Assembly (NCBI GenBank): GCA_964545315.1
Contig: CAZJGI010000002.1
Location: 55,631 to 119,630, forward strand
Origin: JAAYJR01 sp964545315
GTDB taxonomy: Bacteria > Bacteroidota > Bacteroidia > Bacteroidales > Prolixibacteraceae
Direction: 5' to 3'
DNA: 64,000 bases
Below, in pieces: positions 16,862 to 26,700 of the stretch (positions within the stretch are counted from its first letter, which is position 1; the number at the start of each line of letters is the position of its first letter). The notes beneath the pieces are model-generated. The model worked only from the letters and a program-made list of their open reading frames with translations, made no database searches and was not told where the DNA came from. The position numbers were made by a program, and so were the translations under genes.

Positions 16862-18313
16862 ATGAATATATTAATGAATTTTTATACCTCCGGCATAATA
16901 TCTGACGCGCTATATTACGTTATTTGTGTAATACTCTCCATGTCAGTTCTGCTTGGGATTCACCTGATGAGCAGGGTTAAAACCGCCAAGCTTGGCAATC
17001 AGGTAAGTGCACTGGCTATTGCATTTGGGATAATAATTACTTTGATTAAGAAAGATATCTTACCCGTGTGGGCTATCTATCCCGGAATGATACTGGGAAT
17101 ACTGACAGGCTTAAGGTTGGCAGTTAAGGTTAAGATGATAGAGATGCCGCAACTGGTTGCCCTCCTGAATGGAATTGGAGGGGCTGCTTCGGCAATTGTT
17201 GCATCTTTTGCTTATCTGGCATTGTATAACGGATCAGATATGTTTGGCAGGATTACTTCAATAGCTGCTGTATCAATAGGTAGTGTCACCCTGGCAGGCA
17301 GCCTGGTGGCAGCCGGTAAACTACATAAAGTATTTACCCAGAAACCGGTAATCCTGAAATATCACCAGGTATATACAACAGCGTTGATGATCATTGTGCT
17401 GTTATTGATAGTTCTGAGTGTTTCCATTACTGGTATACCGGGGATTATTTATCTAATAGCTGTTATTATTGCATCGGCAGCTTTTGGACTGATATTTTCA
17501 ATCCGGGTTGGTGGAGCTGATATGCCGATTACCATTTCCTTACTGAACAGCCTCAGCGGTGTTGCAGCTGCTATAGCTGGTTTTGCGGTAACAGATATTT
17601 TGCTGGTAGCTATTGGGGCAATAGTGGGTGCCTCAGGCCTCTTTCTGACCAGGATAATGTGCAAAGCAATGAACAGAAAACTTACTGATATTTTACTTGG
17701 TAAAACAGCTCTTCAGGGTGTAAATAAACAAGTTGAAAAAATATCTGGCGAAGACAATTTAACGGCAGAGGCTGAAAAACAAGAAGAAAAAGGTGAGGAA
17801 ACTAAAGTTGATGTCATTGCTCTGCTTAACAATGCCAAAAAAATTATTATAGTTCCGGGGTATGGTATGGCACTTGCCCAGGCACAGCACCTGGTGAAGC
17901 AGCTGGCAGGTAATCTTAAGAGTAAAGGAGCAGAGGTAAAATATGCTATTCATCCTGTAGCAGGCCGTATGCCGGGACATATGGATGTTTTGCTTATTGA
18001 AGCTGGTGTACCCTTCGAGGATGTATATGAGATGGATGATATTAATACTGAGTTCAGTGAAGCTGATCTTACTATAGTAGTAGGGGCGAATGATGTATTA
18101 AACCCTTCAGCCCGTAATGCTGAGGGAACACCTATTTATGGTATGCCAATACTTAATGTTGACCAGTGCAATAATATATTGATCTTTAATTATGACTTGC
18201 AGCCCGGTTATTCGGGTGTGGAGAATCCTCTCTATTCAAGGAAAAATGGTATTACCATAATCCAGGGAGATGCCTCGGTCACACTGGCGGAGGTTTTAAA
18301 ACAATTGCACTAA
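16862..18313 (+). CDS. pntB: NAD(P) transhydrogenase beta subunit
   Basis: The protein of about 483 residues has a membrane part of eight or nine helices (up to about residue 270) and a C-terminal NADP(H)-binding domain III, with IIVPGYGMALAQAQH, HPVAGRMPGHMDVLL, and VVGANDVLNP as classic motifs. An acidic linker rich in Glu and Lys joins the two. The start is either ATG 16862, directly after the pntAB stop, or ATG 16853, which overlaps that stop; in both cases translation is likely coupled to pntAB. Confidence 0.95.
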   Translation: MNILMNFYTSGIISDALYYVICVILSMSVLLGIHLMSRVKTAKLGNQVSALAIAFGIIITLIKKDILPVWAIYPGMILGILTGLRLAVKVKMIEMPQLVALLNGIGGAASAIVASFAYLALYNGSDMFGRITSIAAVSIGSVTLAGSLVAAGKLHKVFTQKPVILKYHQVYTTALMIIVLLLIVLSVSITGIPGIIYLIAVIIASAAFGLIFSIRVGGADMPITISLLNSLSGVAAAIAGFAVTDILLVAIGAIVGASGLFLTRIMCKAMNRKLTDILLGKTALQGVNKQVEKISGEDNLTAEAEKQEEKGEETKVDVIALLNNAKKIIIVPGYGMALAQAQHLVKQLAGNLKSKGAEVKYAIHPVAGRMPGHMDVLLIEAGVPFEDVYEMDDINTEFSEADLTIVVGANDVLNPSARNAEGTPIYGMPILNVDQCNNILIFNYDLQPGYSGVENPLYSRKNGITIIQGDASVTLAEVLKQLH

Positions 18314-18367
18314 CTGGCAGGCAGATAATTATTAATACAATATTTTAATAAACAATTCAATACCGGT

Positions 18368-19171
18368 ATGAAAAATCCAGGTATCAGAAAGCGGCTGTAT
18401 GAAATTATCTTCGAGGCAGATACCCGTGAGGGAAAAATTTTTGATATTGTACTGTTAGCAATTATTTTTATAAGTGTTATACTGGTTATGCTCGAAAGTA
18501 TTCCCGGAGTCAGGGTAAAACACCATGATCTTCTTGTACTGCTGGAATGGGTAATAACCGGAATATTCACAATCGAATATATTCTAAGAATAATTATTGT
18601 AAAAAAACCGGCAAGGTATATCTTCAGTTTTTTTGGCATTATTGATTTTTTAGCTGTCATCCCCACTTATCTGGGATTATTGGCAGTTGTATATCAAAGC
18701 CTTATAGTGATCAGATTATTCAGGCTTTTAAGGGTTTTTCGAATATTAAAACTTTCCAGATATACAATGGCGGGAAGAGTTCTTGCCCGTGCAATTTGGG
18801 CAAGCAGGGAAAAGATAAGTGTATTCATTTTTTTTGTGATTATTCTGGTTATTATTATTGGGACACTTATGTATCTGGTCGAAGGTGAAGATAACGGCTT
18901 TACGAGCATTCCTCTTAGTATATACTGGGCTATTGTAACACTGACGACTGTCGGATATGGGGATATCAGTCCTGTTACTCCTGTGGGTCAATTACTTGCA
19001 AGTTTTGTGATGATAATAGGTTATGCAATTATAGCTGTGCCGACAGGCATTGTTACAGCTGAAATGTTGAAAACAACGGGTAGCAGTAATACACAGGTTT
19101 GCCCTAATTGTTTGCATGACAAGCATGATGATGATGCTCTGTTTTGTAAAAAGTGTGGAGCAAGATTGTAA
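18368..19171 (+). CDS. Voltage-gated potassium channel with C-terminal zinc ribbon
   Basis: A 267-residue six-helix channel subunit. The fourth helix carries the voltage-sensor repeat of basic residues every third position: Arg116, Arg119, Arg122, Arg125 and Lys128. The pore loop has the potassium filter TVGYGD at residues 194-199 between S5 and S6. After S6 there is a short zinc-ribbon-like tail with Cys245, Cys248, Cys260 and Cys263. It is a single gene 54 nt after pntB, possibly on the same transcript. The role of the ribbon is unknown; metal or redox sensing is only a guess. Confidence 0.9.
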   Translation: MKNPGIRKRLYEIIFEADTREGKIFDIVLLAIIFISVILVMLESIPGVRVKHHDLLVLLEWVITGIFTIEYILRIIIVKKPARYIFSFFGIIDFLAVIPTYLGLLAVVYQSLIVIRLFRLLRVFRILKLSRYTMAGRVLARAIWASREKISVFIFFVIILVIIIGTLMYLVEGEDNGFTSIPLSIYWAIVTLTTVGYGDISPVTPVGQLLASFVMIIGYAIIAVPTGIVTAEMLKTTGSSNTQVCPNCLHDKHDDDALFCKKCGARL

Positions 19172-19213
19172 GAAATAAATAGTTCAAATCAACCTTAAGC
19201 AGGCTGGATTGTT

Positions 19214-19259
19214 TAATTTTGTGATAACAGAAAAGCTATTACCCGTTTTGGTAAATTTG
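19214..19259 (+). promoter_or_regulatory. Two candidate -7 elements upstream of thyA
   Basis: TAATTTTG (19214-19221) and TAAATTTG (19252-19259) both match TAnnTTTG in the 196-bp gap between the channel gene and thyA. Neither has a good -33 TTG, so which is used, if any, is open. Confidence 0.35.
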
Positions 19260-19367
19260 CTGTAAGAAGTGAAGATAATTGTAAAATCGGTGGCGAAAAT
19301 ATTCCGTAGCGTTCTCGCTAATTTAAGCGGGATAATTTTAAAAGTTAATTAAAAACGAAGAAAAATA

Positions 19368-20162
19368 ATGAAGCAATATTTGCATCTACTGGAAACAATA
19401 CTTGAGAAAGGAGTTGAAAAGGCAGATCGCACAGGCACGGGTACCCTTAGTATTTTTGGGTACCAGATGAGGTTTGATCTGAGCGAGGGGTTTCCGGTGG
19501 TAACTACAAAGAAACTGCATCTTAGATCTATTATCTATGAGTTATTATGGTTTTTAGCCGGTGACACAAATGTAAAATACCTTCAGGACCATGGAGTAAG
19601 GATATGGAATGAATGGGCTGGTCCTGATGGCAGCCTTGGGCATATTTACGGTTACCAGTGGCGTAGCTGGCCTGCGCCGGAAGGTAAGCATATTGACCAG
19701 ATAAGCAATCTTATCGATTCAATTAAAAATAATCCTCTCTCACGAAGGCATTTGGTAAGTGCATGGAATGTGGGGGAACTGGACAAGATGAACCTGCCAC
19801 CCTGCCATATCTTGTTTCAGTTCTATGTGGCACAGGGAAAACTATCCTGCCAGCTTTACCAAAGAAGTGCTGATGTGTTTTTGGGAGTTCCGTTTAATAT
19901 TGCCTCCTATGCCTTGCTTACTCTTATGGTTGCCCAGGTAACAGGACTTAAGCCGGGGGATTTTGTTCACACTTTCGGGGATGTGCATATTTATTTAAAC
20001 CATATAGAACAGGTTAAACTCCAGTTGAGCAGAAAACCTTTCCCTCTGCCTGTGATGAAAATCAATCCGGATGTAAAAAACATTTTTGGTTTTAAATATG
20101 AAGATTTCGAACTTGTAAACTACCAGGCACATCCCCATATCAAAGGCATTGTATCTGTTTAA
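19368..20162 (+). CDS. thyA: Thymidylate synthase ThyA
   Basis: Methylates dUMP to dTMP using methylene-tetrahydrofolate, producing dihydrofolate. The protein has 264 residues, the E. coli length, with the nucleophile Cys146 in LPPCHILFQFY, the RTGTG motif at residues 21-25, and QRSADVFLGVPFNIASYALL for nucleotide and folate binding. It precedes folA by 10 nt, a common pairing because DHFR regenerates the folate it oxidises. Confidence 0.98.
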   Translation: MKQYLHLLETILEKGVEKADRTGTGTLSIFGYQMRFDLSEGFPVVTTKKLHLRSIIYELLWFLAGDTNVKYLQDHGVRIWNEWAGPDGSLGHIYGYQWRSWPAPEGKHIDQISNLIDSIKNNPLSRRHLVSAWNVGELDKMNLPPCHILFQFYVAQGKLSCQLYQRSADVFLGVPFNIASYALLTLMVAQVTGLKPGDFVHTFGDVHIYLNHIEQVKLQLSRKPFPLPVMKINPDVKNIFGFKYEDFELVNYQAHPHIKGIVSV

Positions 20163-20172
20163 TATTATCTAA

Positions 20173-20679
20173 ATGGTCGTTAAAAATATTTCAATCATAG
20201 TCGCTGTTGCCGAAAATTTTGCTATCGGCAGAAATAATGAACTGCTGTTTCATTTACCTGATGACTTGAAGAGATTTAAAAAAATTACTTCGGGGCATAG
20301 CCTGGTCATGGGAAGAAATACTTTGCTTTCCTTGCCAAAGTGGCCTCTTCCAAACCGCAGGCATATTGTTTTAACAGATAATCCGGAGGACAAATTTCCA
20401 GGCTGTGAAATAGTCTGGTCAGTTAAGGAGGCGCTTGAAAAGGTAAAAGATGATACTGAAGCATTTGTTATCGGCGGAGGGATGGTATACCGGCAGTTCT
20501 ATCCTCTTGCCGGGAAGCTTTACCTCACCCGGGTTCATAAATCTTTCGAAGCTGACGTTTTTTTTCCTGAAATTGATTTTTCTGAATGGGAAGAGATATC
20601 ACGAGAAGAGTTATTTGATGAACAAAATGGTTTTGCTTATTCCTATTTAAATCTGGTTAGAAAAGGCTGCAAGGAATGA
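20173..20679 (+). CDS. folA: Dihydrofolate reductase
   Basis: Reduces dihydrofolate to tetrahydrofolate with NADPH. The 168-residue protein has the N-terminal strand ISIIVAVAENFAIGRNNELLFHLPDDLKRF in two motifs (active-site acidic residue within LPDDLKRFK), the NADPH motif VMGRNTLLSLP, and FVIGGGMVYRQFYPLAGKLYLTRV near the C-terminus. Length is normal. Co-transcribed with thyA. Confidence 0.97.
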   Translation: MVVKNISIIVAVAENFAIGRNNELLFHLPDDLKRFKKITSGHSLVMGRNTLLSLPKWPLPNRRHIVLTDNPEDKFPGCEIVWSVKEALEKVKDDTEAFVIGGGMVYRQFYPLAGKLYLTRVHKSFEADVFFPEIDFSEWEEISREELFDEQNGFAYSYLNLVRKGCKE

Positions 20680-20808
20680 TTGTCACTCTGAAGTTATATT
20701 TTGCCGGCCGGAACGATTTTGTTACAAGCGACAATTTAGATATTCAAAGTCACTGTTCTTTTTGTTATTTAGGATCATTGCAATGGCATTATTGATTTGC
20801 AGATTATT

Positions 20809-22347
20809 TTAACCTCCCCAATTTTCACGGTCAAGACTTCTGTAATGGATAGCTTCGGAAAGATGATGTGTCAGTACATTTTTTTCATTTTCCAGATCAG
20901 CTATTGTTCGTGCTACTTTCAATATCCTGTCATAAGCTCTTGCCGAAAGTCCCAGCCTTTCCATTGCATTTTTGATAAGTTCCTTTCCCGTATTGTCCAG
21001 CTGTACATATTGATGGATCAGTTTAGAGTTCATTTGAGCATTTGCATATATACCATTATATGACAAGAAACGTTTTTCCTGGATTTTTCTTGCAGATATT
21101 ACCCTTTTGCATACTGATTCGCTACTTTCAGAATTTTCCATTCCGGCAAGTTTTTTGAATGGTACGGGGACCACTTCCAGATGAATATCAATACGGTCGA
21201 GAAGAGGCCCTGAAATTTTATTTAAATATTTTTTAACCACTCCGGGTGCACAGAGGCATTCTTTTGTCGGATGATTATAAAATCCGCAGGGGCATGGGTT
21301 CATAGATGCTATCAACATAAAGTTGGATGGATATTCTACAGAAAATTTAGCTCTTGAGATTGTAATGCACCGGTCTTCAAGAGGTTGGCGCATAACTTCG
21401 AGAACTGTTCTTTTAAATTCGGGCAATTCGTCAAGAAAAAGCACTCCGTTATGCGCCAGGGATATTTCTCCGGGCTGGGGATATTTTCCTCCTCCCACAA
21501 GGGCTACGTCACTAATTGTATGATGTGGTGAACGAAAAGGGCGCTGAGTTATGAGTGAACTGTTTTTGCCTATTTTGCCTGCAACGGAATGTATTTTTGT
21601 TGTTTCGAGAGATTCCCTAAGGGTCAGGGGCGGAAGAATAGTCGGAATTCTTTTTGCGAGCATAGTCTTACCTGATCCGGGTGGCCCTATGAGAATAATG
21701 TTATGGCCTCCTGACGCAGCAATTTCCAGTGCCCTTTTGACATTTTCCTGTCCTTTGACATCTGAAAAATCAATATTGTAATTGTTTAGGTTTTCATAGA
21801 ATCCGGACCTGGTATCGACAATAGTCTCTTTCAGATTGCCTTTACCGTTTAAGAAATCTGTAACCTCCGAAATATTTTTTGCGCCGTATACCTTTAGCCT
21901 GTCAACCACCGCAGCTTCACGTGCATTTTGTACGGGCAGTATAATACCTTCAAAATTTTCTTTCCTGGCATTAAGGGCGATTGGTAAAATTCCTCTTATT
22001 GGTTGCAGGGTTCCGTCAAGAGATAGTTCCCCCATCAGCACATACCTGCTTAATTTCTCCCCGTTTATCTGGCTGGTGGCTGCCAATATTGCAGCTGCCA
22101 GGGGAAGATCATAGGCTGAGCCTTCTTTTCGTATGTCAGCCGGAGCCATGTTAATGATAATTTTGTATTTGGGCCATTTAAAACCGTTCAGTCTCAGGGA
22201 AGACTCAATACGCTGCTGGCTCTCCTTCACTGCATTGTCCGGAAGGCCGACAATCATGTACTTGATACCTCTTGTTACATCAACTTCTATTGTAATTGTG
22301 GTGGCATCTATGCCGGATACTGAACTTCCGTATGTTTTTACTAACAT
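20809..22347 (-). CDS. comM: YifB/ComM-family AAA+ ATPase (Mg-chelatase-like)
   Basis: The 512-residue protein has an N-terminal Lon-substrate-like domain (residues 1-170), a AAA+ core with Walker A GPPGSGKT at residues 221-228 and the helicase-type motif HNGVLFLDELPEF, and a C-terminal Mg-chelatase lid with four cysteines near NPCPCGFYNHPTKECLCAPG. ComM is a hexameric helicase that promotes branch migration during natural transformation in Vibrio and Haemophilus; the role in other phyla is inferred from homology. It stands alone, converging on folA. Confidence 0.92.
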   Translation of the reverse strand: MLVKTYGSSVSGIDATTITIEVDVTRGIKYMIVGLPDNAVKESQQRIESSLRLNGFKWPKYKIIINMAPADIRKEGSAYDLPLAAAILAATSQINGEKLSRYVLMGELSLDGTLQPIRGILPIALNARKENFEGIILPVQNAREAAVVDRLKVYGAKNISEVTDFLNGKGNLKETIVDTRSGFYENLNNYNIDFSDVKGQENVKRALEIAASGGHNIILIGPPGSGKTMLAKRIPTILPPLTLRESLETTKIHSVAGKIGKNSSLITQRPFRSPHHTISDVALVGGGKYPQPGEISLAHNGVLFLDELPEFKRTVLEVMRQPLEDRCITISRAKFSVEYPSNFMLIASMNPCPCGFYNHPTKECLCAPGVVKKYLNKISGPLLDRIDIHLEVVPVPFKKLAGMENSESSESVCKRVISARKIQEKRFLSYNGIYANAQMNSKLIHQYVQLDNTGKELIKNAMERLGLSARAYDRILKVARTIADLENEKNVLTHHLSEAIHYRSLDRENWGG

Positions 22348-22423
22348 TTGACAGGGGTTTTTGGGTTAACATCATAAAAGTACGAAAAATGTAGTTAAAT
22401 CCTTTGGATTTGGGGATAAATGA

Positions 22424-23353
22424 TCAGTGCAGCCTTTTCCTCTTAATAAGAAATGCCAGCAGAACCTCCTTAAAATCTTTATTTATGTCGGCCTCTGAAA
22501 GGTCAATCTGATACTGGCCACATTTAATTTTTAATGTCTCAAAATATGATTTAACTGTAGAAGTATACTCCTTTTTTAGTTCCCATGGATTAAATTTCAG
22601 GGTTTGGCCACTTTCAAGATCGATAAACTTATGGGGACGGTTGCTGAAACTAAATTCCAGCTCCTGATTGTGATCATTCACGTTAAACAGTATGACTTCG
22701 TGTTTATTATATCTAAGGTGCTGTAATGCAGAAAACAGCTCATTGGTTTTATTACTATCTATCATATCACTAAAAATAATCACCAATGACCGTTTATGAA
22801 TATTTTCCGCTATCTGATGCAGAACTTCTGTAGTATTTGTATTTTTCCGGAGCCTTGCATTTTCGGGTTTTATGAGTTCAGTCATTTTGCCAAACATAAG
22901 TTCTGCATTTACTGATGAGAGCCTGGGTTCCGTGTGAAATTCTATTTCATCAGAGAAAAGAGTCAGACCGACAGCATCACGCTGTTTACGAAGCATATAT
23001 ATTAAGGCTGCAGCACAATAAACAGAAAAGGCAAGTTTGTTCCGAAGGTGTTTTTGACCTCTGTAATAAGGGAAAAGCATTGAAGAAGAGGTGTCAATTA
23101 CAAGTTGACACCTTAAATTTGTTTCCTCTTCATACTGCTTAATAAAAAGTTTATCCGTACGTGCATATAGTTTCCAGTCGATATGTTTTGTTGATTCTCC
23201 CTGATTATATAACCGGTGTTCTGCAAATTCAACAGAGAATCCATGATAAGGGCTTCTGTGAAGGCCAGTTATAAATCCTTCTACTACCTCATGAGCGATC
23301 AGTCCAAGATTATCAAACTGATGAAACTGCTCTATGTCAAAAATATTTTTCAA
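22424..23353 (-). CDS. DUF58 / von Willebrand A-like protein
   Basis: A 309-residue soluble protein of the DUF58 family: an N-terminal region with FITGLHRSPYHGFSVEFAEHR-type motif parts near residues 28-48 and KHIDWKLYARTDKLFIKQY, followed by a vWA-like fold with the metal-site string DTSSSM near residue 88. DUF58 proteins usually sit beside a MoxR AAA ATPase and membrane vWA proteins of the Bat operon, none of which is here, so it appears to be a stand-alone copy. The start codon is TTG (23351-23353): a stop lies in frame upstream and no ATG is available. Confidence 0.85.
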   Translation of the reverse strand: MKNIFDIEQFHQFDNLGLIAHEVVEGFITGLHRSPYHGFSVEFAEHRLYNQGESTKHIDWKLYARTDKLFIKQYEEETNLRCQLVIDTSSSMLFPYYRGQKHLRNKLAFSVYCAAALIYMLRKQRDAVGLTLFSDEIEFHTEPRLSSVNAELMFGKMTELIKPENARLRKNTNTTEVLHQIAENIHKRSLVIIFSDMIDSNKTNELFSALQHLRYNKHEVILFNVNDHNQELEFSFSNRPHKFIDLESGQTLKFNPWELKKEYTSTVKSYFETLKIKCGQYQIDLSEADINKDFKEVLLAFLIKRKRLH

Positions 23354-23396
23354 GATTAACTTGCAATCTTACAGAGTAAATAGCTGTATTAAAAAA

Positions 23397-23714
23397 TTAT
23401 ATCAGAGCATCCAATTTTGACGTGAATACCTGTTTAGGGGCAGCTCCTACCTGCTTGTCAGCTACTGCACCGTTTTTTACAAATAAAACAGTTGGTATAT
23501 TTCTTATTCCGTATTTTATTGCAACATTAGGATTTGAGTCAACGTCTACTTTACCAATAACAGCTTTTCCATCATATTCCTGAGACATCTCTTCAACTAT
23601 GGGTGCAATTATTCGGCAAGGCCCACACCAAATGGCCCAAAAATCAAGCATCACGGGTTTATCGGATTTCAAGACCAATTCTTCAAAATTGGAGTCAGTT
23701 ATTTCTAATGCCAT
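23397..23714 (-). CDS. trxA: Thioredoxin
   Basis: A 105-residue cytoplasmic thiol-disulfide oxidoreductase. The active site WCGPC is present with Cys30 and Cys33, and the cis-proline motif IRNIPTVLFVKNG follows. No signal peptide. It lies 41 nt after dnaE but has its own promoter-like element that overlaps the 3' end of dnaE. Confidence 0.97.
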   Translation of the reverse strand: MALEITDSNFEELVLKSDKPVMLDFWAIWCGPCRIIAPIVEEMSQEYDGKAVIGKVDVDSNPNVAIKYGIRNIPTVLFVKNGAVADKQVGAAPKQVFTSKLDALI

Positions 23715-23746
23715 AAGTCAATAAATTTAATGTTTATGTATTAATG

Positions 23747-23775
23747 CAAAATTAGCTAATTAATTGTATATCCAA
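23747..23775 (-). promoter_or_regulatory. Candidate trxA promoter
   Basis: Minus-strand TAATTTTG (23747-23754) with TTG 18 nt further upstream (23773-23775) is a near-consensus Bacteroidota promoter. The -33 part lies inside the last codons of dnaE, 32 nt before the trxA ATG. Confidence 0.6.
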
Positions 23776-26700
23776 TATCAGGATTGTCATCGAAATATTT
23801 TATCATCGTATCGGTCAATTCAATTTTTGAGTTTCGGGAAAACAACTTTATATTTAAATTACTTTCAGGATCGTAAATATTAAATTTTAATAAAGTATTG
23901 CCTTTATTGTTTTTTACAAGTTTTTCAATTTCAACTATTTTAGCATCTGAGATTATATTAAGGGGCATATTTAACGTAACACTTTTAACATATTTTTTTC
24001 GCACTTCTGACAGCAGTTCAATCTGAGTTGCTTTAAATTCATGAAATTCACTTCTGAATCTTTGTCTGACAGCTCCTTTAACCAATATAAACAATCCGGG
24101 TTTACAATATTTTTGGAAATTTACATAATCCTGCCCGAAAAAGAAAAATTCATAAGAATCGGTATAGTCTGCCAATGTTAGTGTACTGAATGGCTTTCCG
24201 TTTTTTGAGAAACCTTCGCGAGCCGAGGTTACCATTCCCCCGACTGAAAATTCCCTGTCTTTGAATTTTTCAATATCATTTTTAAGGTCTTTCAAAGAGA
24301 CCTCCTTCGAGCAGAAATTTTCAATTTCCAGCCTGTAATCATCCAGGGGATGGGCTGTAAGATATATTCCAATATATTCTTTTTCTTTATCAAGCAGAAT
24401 TATTTTTGGCCATTCTTCCACCTGGGGTATTGTTGGTTTTTTAACTACTTTACTATCTGTAAGCCCTCCAAAAAGTGTTTGTTGCATACTTTGAGATTCA
24501 GTCTGTATTTTATTGCCATAGCGGATAAGTTTTTCAATGAATGATGTATCGTCGTTTTTATTTTCACCGGCAAAAAAACTGCTTCTCTTTATTCCGTTCA
24601 GGTTATCAAACGCTCCTGCCATTGCCAGAGCTTCAAGATTCTTTTTATTCACAGCCTGCAGGTTGACCTTTTCGACAAAATCAAAAATAGATTTAAAAGG
24701 CCCGTGTTTTTTACGTGTTTTGATGATATTTTTCGCAGCCGATGATCCGACACCTTTTATGGCTGCCATTCCGAAACGGATATCACCATTCTTATTAGCG
24801 GTGAATTTGCTAAAACTTTCGTTAACATCGGGACCAAGCACATTAAGGTCCATCCTGTGACATTCTGTCATCAGCTTAGTTATTTCACTTATATTGCTAA
24901 GGTTCCGGCTCAGGTTGGCTGCCATAAATTCACCCGGGAAATTTGCTTTTAAATAACCGGTCTGATAAGCAATATAGGCGTAACAGACAGAATGTGATTT
25001 ATTAAAAGCATAGGAAGCAAAAGCCTCCCAGTCTTTCCAGATTTTTTCAATCACATCTTCCGGTTTTTTACCTACCAAATTGCACTCATCAATGAAGTTA
25101 AAATTAGCTTTACATCCTTCAACGAATTTTATTTTAAGTTCATCCATAAGGGATGTGATTTTTTTACCCATTGCTTTTCTGAGGGAATCTGAATCACCAC
25201 GAGTGAAATTGGCCAATAAGCGTGAGAGAAGCATTACCTGTTCCTGGAATACTGTAATACCATAGGTTTCACTTAGATATTTTTCCATCATGGGCAGATC
25301 ATACTCAACTTTTTGCCGGCCGTACTTCCTTGCAATATATGCAGGGATATATTCCATTGGACCTGGCCTGTATAAGGCATTCATTGCTACCAAATCTTCA
25401 AAGCGGTTTGGTTTGAGTTCACGGAGGTGTTTTTTCATCCCCTCGGATTCAAACTGAAAAATAGCAGTTGTCTCCCCATGGCTGAACAGGTCAAAAGTAT
25501 TTTTATCATTCCAGGGGATATTATCGATGTCTAATTCAATGCCTTTTGATATTTTAATGTTTTCAAGGGTTTCTTTTATTATTGATAATGTTTTAAGCCC
25601 CAGAAAGTCCATTTTAAGCAATCCTATGCTTTCAACAAATCGTCCGTCATACTGGGTTGTATAAAGATTTTCTGAATCTTTGGTCGGCATTAAAGGGATA
25701 TGTTCCGTCAGCGGATCACGGCTTATAAGTATTCCACAGGCATGTACCCCTGTTTGACGGACAGAACCTTCAAGAGTCTCTGCAAATTTAATGGTTTTGA
25801 CAATCAAGGGATTATCCGATTCTTTTTCTTTATTGAGTTCAATGCTGTTTTTAAAGGCCTTTGGAAATGTCATTTTAGGCGCTTCGGGTACCAGTTTAGC
25901 TAACCGGTCAGCTTCGGGAAGGGGTAATTTTAGCACTCTTGCAACATCCCTGATAGCCATTTTAGTACCCATAGTGCCAAATGTACATATATGAGCTACC
26001 TTATCTTGTCCGTATTTTTGCGTTACATAGTCCAAAACCAGCTGACGCCCGTCGTCATCAAAATCGATATCTACATCAGGTAAAGTTATCCTGTCAGGAT
26101 TTAAAAAGCGCTCAAAAAGAAGATTATACTTGATTGGGTCGATATTGGTTATTCCTGTACAGTAAGAAACAGCTGCCCCTGCAGCAGATCCACGACCAGG
26201 GCCAACGACCACACCCATTTCACGGGCTGCATTAATGAAATCCTGAACTATCAAAAAGTAACCCGGATAACCCATCTGGTTAATTGTGTCCAGCTCAAAA
26301 TCGAGCCTTTTAACAATCTCTTCAGGTATTGGATCGCCATATCTCTGAATTGCCCCTTTATATGTAAGATGTCTAAGATAGTCAGATTCCCTTTTTACAC
26401 GGACTGCCTTGTCATATCCGCCCAACCTTATGAAGCCCTCCTCTCCAAATTCCTCATGCAGCTTTTCTTCGGGATATTTTTTTTTGAAGTCTTCTTCTGT
26501 TCCAAATTCTTCAGGAATTGGAAAAACAGGCATTATAGGTGGAGCATCCAGTTCGAAATACTCTATTTTATTGACTATCTCAGAAGTATTTTCGAGTGCC
26601 TCAGGAATATCAGCAAACAACTGGTTCATCTCTTCCTGTGTCTTAAACCATTCCTGTTTTGTATATCTCATTCTGGAAGGGTCGTCAATATCTTTGCCTG

